Assembly: GCA_946477805.1 (NCBI GenBank) | Contig: CAMKZP010000288.1 | Location: 1-5,186, forward strand | Length of the DNA: 5,186 nucleotides | Direction of reading: 5' to 3' | Source: an uncultured Enterobacter sp. | GTDB taxonomy: Bacteria; Pseudomonadota; Gammaproteobacteria; Enterobacterales; Enterobacteriaceae | In this document: piece by piece, positions 1 to 5,186 of the stretch | How positions within the stretch are numbered: position 1 is the first letter of the stretch | Layout: every line of letters starts with the position of its first letter | Program-made: the position numbers and the translations under genes | The notes under the pieces: model-generated | What the model was told of the DNA's origin: nothing | The model's database searches: none | The model's input: the letters and a program-made list of their open reading frames with translations, nothing else

Positions 1-1
1 T

Positions 2-70
2 GGTTCGAGCAATCAGATGTCACCGACAGAATATGAAAAGCAGTATTATCAACGGCTCGGAAGTGTCTAG
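2..70 (+). CDS. IS3-family transposase (OrfB, DDE type), C-terminal fragment
   Basis: The open frame entering from the left edge encodes 22 residues and stops at TAG (68-70). It contains SPTEYEKQYYQRLGSV, which resembles the extreme C-terminus of IS3-family OrfB transposases, where an SP-x-EYE-x-x-Y motif follows the last part of the DDE integrase core. None of the catalytic D, D or E residues are in the window. The identification rests on this short tail, on memory of the family, and on the adjoining terminal repeat. It is partial at the 5' side only because the window begins here. Confidence 0.65.
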   Translation, partial: GSSNQMSPTEYEKQYYQRLGSV

Positions 71-88
71 ATTATCCGTGGCGATTCA
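62..88 (+). repeat. Probable right terminal inverted repeat (IRR) of the IS3-family element
   Basis: Read outward-in on the minus strand, the end is TGAATCGCCACGGATAATCT followed by AGACACT. IS3-family tips start with TG and are about 25-40 bp long, with the transposase stop codon often inside, as here. The matching left repeat is not in the window, so the inner boundary of the repeat is an estimate. The first host base would be about 89. Confidence 0.5.
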
Positions 89-110
89 GATTGTATTCTT
101 CAATATGCAT

Positions 111-139
111 GTCATGTTTAGGAATCAGCATAACATGAC
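111..139 (-). other. 8-bp inverted repeat just after the regulator gene
   Basis: GTCATGTT (111-118) pairs perfectly with AACATGAC (132-139) around a 13-base loop, and it ends directly next to the regulator's stop codon. The position suits a transcript-end hairpin for the regulator. However, the stem is AT-rich and no U-tract follows on the minus strand, so it is a poor intrinsic terminator. It could be a weak or factor-dependent end, an operator-like palindrome, or chance. Confidence 0.3.
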
Positions 140-742
140 TTAAAATGTAATACCCGGAACCCCCTGGTTACGCTTATAAATAAACTTTAAAAATGCCGGT
201 AATCTCAATCCTGCTTTAGTCAGGATTCTGTGTCGATGAGTGTAAAGTGTTTTGGTGTCCTTTCCCGTCAGGCGTGAGATTTTATGCATGCATAAGTCTG
301 AAATAAAATAAGGTAGCAGACTCCGCTCTGTATGCGTCAGTTCGATTTTTCTGACACACTCCGCCTCAGAAAATCCGGAAAATATTCTCTTAAGGGCCAG
401 ATGCAGCGCGGTTGGGTCAAGTATCTGGGGCAAAGCCCAGCATTTACGGTTTTTGTCAGGGAATAACCAACCTGTCTCGTTCAATAGCAGCCAGACTGTT
501 CGTGCGTCCGGTCTTTTCACATCGAGTGCATCGAAGGCCGACCATTCGCCCCTAAAAATAATATGACTGTCTACAACAATAAGTACACGTTCAGCCTCCG
601 TGATAATATCAGGCAGCTGGCTGTCACTAAAACGTGAATGCACACAGATTAATTCCGGCATGAGGGCCGAAACGCCCATATATAACCAGCTATTTTCCGT
701 AAGAATGACCATTAATGATTTGCTGTTCAAGAGCTGTTCCAT
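140..742 (-). CDS. LuxR-family (BglJ/RcsA-like) helix-turn-helix transcriptional regulator
   Basis: This is a 200-residue cytoplasmic DNA-binding protein. Residues about 131-190 form a LuxR/FixJ-type helix-turn-helix: ELTHTERS matches the family's LTxRE opening, and KDTKTLYTHRHRILTKAGL matches the recognition helix and following KLG region. The N-terminal part (MVILTENSWLYMGVSALM, then VLIVVDSHIIF) has the layout of a degenerate receiver domain, as in BglJ, YjjQ and RcsA. I cannot make out the full acidic pocket and conserved Lys of a phosphorylated receiver, so phosphate-independent action is inferred. The frame can also open at TTG 763, seven codons earlier. ATG 742 is preferred because of its codon and the typical N-terminus, but neither start has a good Shine-Dalgarno sequence. 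The gene lies 118 bases behind the autotransporter on the same strand and is separated from it by a terminator. Control of that adhesin is a reasonable guess. Its target and symbol cannot be read from the sequence. Confidence 0.75.
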   Translation of the reverse strand: MEQLLNSKSLMVILTENSWLYMGVSALMPELICVHSRFSDSQLPDIITEAERVLIVVDSHIIFRGEWSAFDALDVKRPDARTVWLLLNETGWLFPDKNRKCWALPQILDPTALHLALKRIFSGFSEAECVRKIELTHTERSLLPYFISDLCMHKISRLTGKDTKTLYTHRHRILTKAGLRLPAFLKFIYKRNQGVPGITF

Positions 743-799
743 TTCTAAGCCGTGCCAGATCAACTGGTCACGAAACTTTTCATATTCAATTAAGAAAAT

Positions 800-829
800 T
801 AAATATCATTTAAATTAAGATATTACCAA
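800..829 (-). promoter_or_regulatory. Weak candidate sigma70 promoter for the regulator
   Basis: On the minus strand TTGGTA (824-829) and TATTTA (800-805) are separated by 18 bases, a plausible -35/-10 pair about 58 bases upstream of the regulator ATG. The whole spacer 780-835 is very AT-rich, so such matches arise easily. AT-richness of this kind also fits H-NS-bound regulatory DNA in enterobacteria, which is inference. The candidate lies just beyond the autotransporter terminator, so it would allow the regulator its own transcript. Confidence 0.25.
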
Positions 830-852
830 TAAAATGGGGGTTTTCGCCCCCT
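828..852 (-). terminator. Rho-independent terminator of the autotransporter gene
   Basis: On the minus strand, nine bases after the autotransporter stop codon, GGGGG (847-851) pairs with CCCCC (836-840) across a six-base CGAAAA loop and is followed by ATTTTATT. This short all-GC stem with a U-rich tail is a standard intrinsic terminator. The stem is only 5 bp, so some read-through into the regulator is possible. Confidence 0.75.
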
Positions 853-860
853 AATGATTT

Positions 861-3800
861 TTATTTAAAGCTGTATTTCACACCCACCATTGCAGACGCA
901 TCGTTATAACCCTTACCCCCAATCTGGACGCCAGTGTTGCCCCAGATATTGAGTTTCGGATTAATCTTCCCCTCAACCCCGGTTTTAATTTCACCCATGT
1001 TGCGCGCTCCGGCCTGGCGAATACTGACCCCATCCATTCGGGTGCCAAAATTACGGGTGTTATGGAGCCAGTTGACCTCAACAAACGGTTTAAACTCGCG
1101 ATCTTTTCCGTCATCAATCGCGCTATGGCCTTTCAGGAAGGTACGCACCCCCAACCGGGTTTGCACGTTCCCGTCACCTTCACCACTGATGAGCGTACCG
1201 TTCGCTTCACGATGACCGTCCGCTTTCACTCCCATCCAGACGGCCTGCGCCTGCGGCTGGATATACCACTCATTCAGTGTCCCTTTACTGCCGGTAAACT
1301 CACCCAGCTTATGGGTGTAGCCCAGCTCCAGTGAGCCAGTCAGGCCCTCAGACTTATATGACTCGCTCTGGATATCCTGGCCTTTGACGCTGTTGTTAAA
1401 CCAGCTGTACAGTGCCCATGTGTCTACATAAAGGCCGTTGTGCTTCTCATCACTGGCATACCAGGTTAAGTGAAGCCCTGCAGAGTAGCCATCCACCGAC
1501 CCTTTTGAACGATAGTGGGTACGTGAGGATTGAGTCGTGCTGCGATCGTTTCCGTAACCCGCCATAAGCCCCAGGTGCAGGCGATCGCCTCTGGTACTGC
1601 TCCACTGCGCGATATCTCCACCCAGCTGTACGACATAGCGGTTGCTTTGGGTTTTCATCTGCCCGCTGCCATCGCGCCAGTTGTTATGACCACCGACATG
1701 GCGCATCCACATGCTTGTCACCTTCTGGTCACCGGTTGACGCATCAATAAACTGCGTTTCACCCAGACGATCGCGCAGTCGGGTAATAAATAGCGTATTT
1801 GCGACTGCAAGGTTGGCAGTATAACTCCCTGCTTCGGGACGCAAATCTGGCGTATGAGTACCTTCAGGACCACTATCTTCAGGGCCAGTATCTTCAGGGC
1901 CCGTATCTTCAGGGCCCGTATCTTCAGGACCCGTATCTTCAGGACCCGTATCTTCAGGACCCGTATCAGGTTTACTGCTGTTCAGATACCAGTTGTTGCT
2001 GTTTTCCCCTATGCCGCGATTCAGACTGTAATCATAGGCCCCCGCAACAATACGCCCCTTCTGAATAAACTCACCAGCTGACGCGCCCTCCACGCGGATC
2101 ACTTCAATGCCATTGAGGGTATCAGCCCCCTTTCCGCCAGCGTTGGTCACACTGACGAAGGTGTTGCCGGAGGTATCACCTTCAACGATCAGTTTATCGG
2201 TAACCGAATGATCGTTATCAAGCACCGTGTTGAGGAAAAGCAGCCCGTCATGACCGACATAGTTTCCTTTCACCCGCAGCTGATTTCCAGCCTGCTGCCC
2301 GGCAAAGCCGGTGGCAACAGTACCACTGTTAATAAGGTTACCGCCGACGTTAAAAGTCAGAGAGCTTGTCTCCTTACCGGTTCCCACCAGCATCATTCCG
2401 GCGTTGTCAATGTTACCCGCCACGCCACCAAAGCCAGACAGCATGCCCTGCTGCGCAATATTGAACTGGCTGCTGCCATGCATCGTGGGTTGGCTTTCGC
2501 TGCCGAGGCTCAGGCCACCCTCCAGAATATCGGTGGCCCCGCTCCAGTCGGCATCACTCCCGACGGTAATGGTCCCGCTCCCCCGTTTTGTTACGCTTCC
2601 CTGACCGGTCACGCTGTTATTTAAGGTCCAGTCGGAGGTACTGTTCAGCACCAGCGCTCCGTCGTTTTTTACTCCGGCGCTGCCAAGGTTTTCCGCTACT
2701 GAAACGGCCAGCGTCGACCCGCTATCTATATCAAAAACGCCGGAGAACTCGCGGTTATCTCCGGCCAGCAGGATATCGCTCCCGGTCAGTTCCACACTGC
2801 CCTTATTACTGAGGGCATTATAAAGCACGCCAGCCGCATCGTTCAGGGCCAGCGTTCCGGCAGTGACGATGTTGCCGATACCTAATCCCAGGCCAGAGTC
2901 GAGCACGGCAGAAGCGCCTTCGGCGATAGTGGTTTTCGCGGTCAGGGTACTATTGTCGCCCCTCACCTTCAGGGAGCCACCGGTCAGATTGAGCTCACCC
3001 CCGCCGGTTAACGCGCCGTTCGCTTCCCCTCCTTCAGCAACCGTCAGGCTGCCGCCCTGAAAATCCAGCAGTGAATCCGCCGCGGCGCTCAGCTGACCAA
3101 TGATCTGGCTATTGCCATTCATCTCAAAGCCAGCCTGTCCGGCGATGCGCAATTCGCTGGTTTGCCCCAGCACATTGTGATTTCTCATCTGCAGGATCCC
3201 GCTCTGGATATCCGTGACGCCCGTATAATCGTTGTCCAGATTAGAAAGAGAGAGTCTGTTGCCGGAGCCTGTATCTATTTTAAGATCGCCCTCGCCGGTC
3301 AGCCGTGCGCTGAGATCTGCCGCGCTGCCGGTGCGCCCTTCGCTGTCCAGTACCAGAGCCTCTTCCTCTTTACCCATCAGCTTCACCTGCGTCAGGCCGT
3401 AATTGACGTAGAGTCCGTCATTGTTTTTGCCGCCGGTCAGGCGGTAATCCCAGGTTCCCTCTGCCACGACGCTACCGTTCTGGCTGATGTCCGACGTTGA
3501 GCCACCGTCGCTAATAACGTTGCCGTTCCGATCGACAAGCTGGAGATTTCCGGCGCTGCCGGTGACATTGCCTTCGCCCGAGACAAGTTGTACGACAATA
3601 TTGCCGTCATCCTGCGAAAGCAGAGAAATGGAAGCATCCGGCGAAGGCATGTCATTATTGACGATCTCTGCGGGTGAGATCTGCACGCTGCCGCTGCCGG
3701 AAATATCCAGATCCCCTGACAGATGAAGCGTTTTGTCCGTGGTGACAAGACCCGGCGTGACAGTCCCCATAACCAGCGTACCGCCATCAAAAACGAGCCC

Positions 3801-5144
3801 TTCGATGGTATTTTTGCCGCTCACTGCGGTGGCCTCACTACCGCTACCCAGTCTCAAAACCGTATTTTTCAGGGCGTCCACGTTTGTTTGCGACAGACTA
3901 AACAGGGTGTCTTTCAGAGCCAGAACGCCACGGAAGTCGTCCGTTAAAGAAGCAGAGGCGAATGAAAACTGATTTCCGGCGGTATCAACCGACAGCGTTC
4001 CGTTCCCCTGCAAACCATTAATAAACTGCCAGTCCTGAGTGGAAGTAATGGCCAGTTCCCCCCCTGACATCGAAATATCGTTATTACCAATATTTTGCTG
4101 GGCGGAAATTAACAGCGTTGCAGGTTCGGAAATATTAATATCACCCTGCCAGGAAGCATTATTGCCGCTAAGCTCTGATATACCGCTCTGCGCATTTAGC
4201 GTTCCGGAGCCACTAATATCAGAGCTTAGGTTGAAATCGTTACTGGTGTGATTAAGGGTAATAACACCATTACCATTGCCAAACCTGATTTCGGACGCGT
4301 CGATAATACCGGCGGCAATAGCGCTCTCGCCGTCACGGGCACCGACGGCAAGTTCTCCTGAAGCGTTAGCATTGCTGGCAATGCGAATTGATGAAGCCGA
4401 CAGCATACCTGAATCAGATACTACTGCCGTGCCTTTGCTATTCAGGCCGATTGTCATATTTGTCGTGGCTGAGATGAGTGAATCTTTTCCGGTCACGCTA
4501 AGCAGGTTATCAGAGACGTTGCCCGACTGATTACCAATAGTGATATTTTCGCCTGTATGAATGAGGCCGCCGTTTGAGGCAGTCATTGAGCCATGACCAA
4601 TAAGACCCACAATGATTCGGCCTGCTGACCAGATTTCGCTGTTCTGGCCATCGACCACTACGGTGCCAGAGGATTCGGTGGATGACCCCGTATCTCCACC
4701 AATCCACAACCCGGAAAAACTTCCCGTGCCATAACTCAAAAACTTGCCGCCATTAAGCACATTCATATACCCTTCGCCAAATCCTGCTCCGACTAACGTC
4801 GCTCTGTTCGGATATGTCGTAACGGTACTGCCTGCGCCTGAAATATTCAGCGTTCCTGTGCCAGTGCGTGAAGGCCCGGTAGTTGCGCCAGAATTTGAAC
4901 CACCAATAGAAAACGGCGTCGAATAAGGAGACGTGACATCCAGTGACAGATTACCTCCGTTAATAACATTCACTATACCGGTAGCGCCGCCCCGTCCAAT
5001 GTTTAAATAGTCCGTTTTTAACTGTCCGTTATCGCTAATGGTCAGCGTGCCATCGGAACCATTACCCACAATAGTATTAGTATCAGTCCATTCATAATCG
5101 ACAAATCTCTCTTCACCATTATTGATAGTCGTCGCGAATGTAGG
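861..5144 (-). CDS. AIDA-I/MisL-like autotransporter adhesin (type Va secretion), 5' end missing
   Basis: This is a large surface protein of which 1,427 residues are visible, numbered here from the first genuine codon at 5144. Order: N-terminal beta-helix with Gly/Asn-rich GTLTIS/NGG-type repeats (about 1-300); autotransporter-associated beta-strand modules (about 300-890); pertactin-like/autochaperone segment (about 894-1058, with NYVGHDGLLFLNT, VTNAGGKGADTL, AGAYDYSL and NWYLNS); acidic PEDTG linker (1059-1094); linker helix (about 1107-1144); beta-barrel (about 1145-1427) ending VGVKYSFK. Barrel segments such as MWMRHVGGHNNWRDGSGQ, RSKGSVDGYSAG and GEGDGNVQTRLGVR are typical of AIDA-I/MisL/ShdA translocators. 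There is no cysteine and no GDSGS serine-protease motif, so an adhesin or aggregation factor is more likely than a protease. The barrel inserts in the outer membrane via BAM, and the passenger is displayed outside. The signal peptide and true start are absent because the contig ends in adapter. The apparent GTG start at 5159 is adapter-coded. Family certainty is high; the exact adhesin and its ligand are unknown. Confidence 0.95.
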   Translation of the reverse strand, partial: PTFATTINNGEERFVDYEWTDTNTIVGNGSDGTLTISDNGQLKTDYLNIGRGGATGIVNVINGGNLSLDVTSPYSTPFSIGGSNSGATTGPSRTGTGTLNISGAGSTVTTYPNRATLVGAGFGEGYMNVLNGGKFLSYGTGSFSGLWIGGDTGSSTESSGTVVVDGQNSEIWSAGRIIVGLIGHGSMTASNGGLIHTGENITIGNQSGNVSDNLLSVTGKDSLISATTNMTIGLNSKGTAVVSDSGMLSASSIRIASNANASGELAVGARDGESAIAAGIIDASEIRFGNGNGVITLNHTSNDFNLSSDISGSGTLNAQSGISELSGNNASWQGDINISEPATLLISAQQNIGNNDISMSGGELAITSTQDWQFINGLQGNGTLSVDTAGNQFSFASASLTDDFRGVLALKDTLFSLSQTNVDALKNTVLRLGSGSEATAVSGKNTIEGLVFDGGTLVMGTVTPGLVTTDKTLHLSGDLDISGSGSVQISPAEIVNNDMPSPDASISLLSQDDGNIVVQLVSGEGNVTGSAGNLQLVDRNGNVISDGGSTSDISQNGSVVAEGTWDYRLTGGKNNDGLYVNYGLTQVKLMGKEEEALVLDSEGRTGSAADLSARLTGEGDLKIDTGSGNRLSLSNLDNDYTGVTDIQSGILQMRNHNVLGQTSELRIAGQAGFEMNGNSQIIGQLSAAADSLLDFQGGSLTVAEGGEANGALTGGGELNLTGGSLKVRGDNSTLTAKTTIAEGASAVLDSGLGLGIGNIVTAGTLALNDAAGVLYNALSNKGSVELTGSDILLAGDNREFSGVFDIDSGSTLAVSVAENLGSAGVKNDGALVLNSTSDWTLNNSVTGQGSVTKRGSGTITVGSDADWSGATDILEGGLSLGSESQPTMHGSSQFNIAQQGMLSGFGGVAGNIDNAGMMLVGTGKETSSLTFNVGGNLINSGTVATGFAGQQAGNQLRVKGNYVGHDGLLFLNTVLDNDHSVTDKLIVEGDTSGNTFVSVTNAGGKGADTLNGIEVIRVEGASAGEFIQKGRIVAGAYDYSLNRGIGENSNNWYLNSSKPDTGPEDTGPEDTGPEDTGPEDTGPEDTGPEDSGPEGTHTPDLRPEAGSYTANLAVANTLFITRLRDRLGETQFIDASTGDQKVTSMWMRHVGGHNNWRDGSGQMKTQSNRYVVQLGGDIAQWSSTRGDRLHLGLMAGYGNDRSTTQSSRTHYRSKGSVDGYSAGLHLTWYASDEKHNGLYVDTWALYSWFNNSVKGQDIQSESYKSEGLTGSLELGYTHKLGEFTGSKGTLNEWYIQPQAQAVWMGVKADGHREANGTLISGEGDGNVQTRLGVRTFLKGHSAIDDGKDREFKPFVEVNWLHNTRNFGTRMDGVSIRQAGARNMGEIKTGVEGKINPKLNIWGNTGVQIGGKGYNDASAMVGVKYSFK
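1863..1970 (-). repeat. 15-bp tandem repeat encoding the PEDTG linker of the autotransporter
   Basis: On the coding strand a 15-base unit (CCT GAA GAT ACG GGT/GGC) encodes Pro-Glu-Asp-Thr-Gly. There is a leading PDTG, then five PEDTG, one PEDSG and a degenerate PEG. The three units nearest the passenger use GGT for Gly and the next three use GGC; one unit has ACT for Thr and the edge unit AGT for Ser. The tract carries two negative charges per unit and sits exactly between passenger and translocator, where a flexible stalk is expected. Near-identical DNA units indicate expansion by slippage or unequal recombination. Because the unit is in multiples of three, copy-number change would keep the frame. 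Confidence 0.9.
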
Positions 5145-5186
5145 CTGTCTCTTATACACATCTGACGCTGCCGACGACTAGTCGAG
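5145..5186. other. Illumina Nextera adapter and i5 index contamination
   Basis: The last 42 bases are not genomic. Positions 5145-5163 (CTGTCTCTTATACACATCT) are the Tn5 mosaic end, and 5164-5177 (GACGCTGCCGACGA) complete the reverse complement of the Nextera Read 1 adapter. Positions 5178-5185 (CTAGTCGA) are in the place of the i5 index; from memory the reverse complement TCGACTAG is the Nextera XT index S513. The final G fits the first base of the flow-cell sequence. Genomic sequence therefore ends at 5144. Confidence 0.97.

Larger units (their letters stand above)
1..88 (+). mobile_element. Right end of an IS3-family insertion sequence (left part outside window)
   Basis: The first 88 bases read as the tail of an IS3-family element. 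A plus-strand frame ends with a transposase-like C-terminus, and its stop codon lies inside a terminal sequence that ends in CA, the typical IS3-family tip. Overlap of the orfB stop with the right inverted repeat is common in this family. The element's left end, its orfA/orfB body and its target duplication lie outside the window, so the element cannot be named and its integrity is unknown. Because IS copies are repeated in genomes, a short-read contig often stops just inside one. That would explain why only the tip is present. Confidence 0.65.

Noticed and set aside
600..818. Plus-strand open frame of 72 codons overlapping the regulator start
   Set aside because: It is mostly antisense to the regulator, has no recognisable domain, and its end runs through the AT-rich spacer.
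816..829. RcsAB-box-like sequence TAAGATATTACCA in the AT-rich spacer
   Set aside because: It matches the consensus only after allowing a gap and several mismatches in a very AT-rich stretch, which is not enough support.
1584..1592. Second RGD tripeptide in the autotransporter (residues 1185-1187)
   Set aside because: It falls in the turn between the second and third barrel strands, which should face the periplasm, so it would not be available to host receptors.
1799..2068. Plus-strand frame with a repeated YLQDP/YLQGP pattern
   Set aside because: It is the antisense shadow of the PEDTG repeat; it has no family resemblance, no ribosome binding site and lies fully inside the autotransporter gene.
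3437..3790. Minus-strand frame of 117 codons inside the autotransporter
   Set aside because: It is an alternative frame of the adhesin coding sequence with unlikely composition (Arg/Ser-rich) and no homology that I recognise.
5145..5163. Tn5/IS50 mosaic end suggesting a transposon boundary
   Set aside because: The 19 bases are followed without a break by the Nextera Read 1 adapter and an 8-base index, so this is library sequence and not an inserted transposon.

Overview
This looks like a short Illumina contig of about 5.2 kb from an enterobacterium. The evidence for the group is an AIDA-I/MisL-type autotransporter barrel, a BglJ/RcsA-like LuxR-family regulator and the end of an IS3-family insertion sequence. 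I do not commit to a genus. Apart from the IS tail on the plus strand, all genes are on the minus strand.

Layout, left to right: (1) positions 1-88 are the right end of an IS3-family element, with the last 22 codons of its transposase and a terminal inverted repeat; (2) 89-139 is a short spacer with an 8-bp inverted repeat; (3) 140-742 (minus) is a small regulator with a C-terminal LuxR-type helix-turn-helix; (4) 743-860 is an AT-rich spacer holding a clear intrinsic terminator for the autotransporter and a weak candidate promoter for the regulator; (5) 861-5144 (minus) is a very large autotransporter adhesin-like protein, open at its 5' end; (6) 5145-5186 is not biological: it is Illumina Nextera adapter plus index sequence left on the contig.

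In transcription order the autotransporter comes first and the regulator second. The pairing suggests, but does not prove, that the regulator controls the surface protein or related surface structures. The autotransporter has a beta-helical passenger with repeated modules, a pertactin-like/autochaperone segment, an acidic Pro-Glu-Asp-Thr-Gly repeat linker, a linker helix and a 12-stranded-type beta-barrel. Its signal peptide is missing because the contig ends there. The apparent start of the open frame (protein beginning MYKRQ) is encoded by the adapter and must not be taken as real.

I see no new defence, mobile or enzymatic system here. The notable points are the adapter-derived false N-terminus, the homogeneous repeat linker, and the regulator placed just behind the adhesin.
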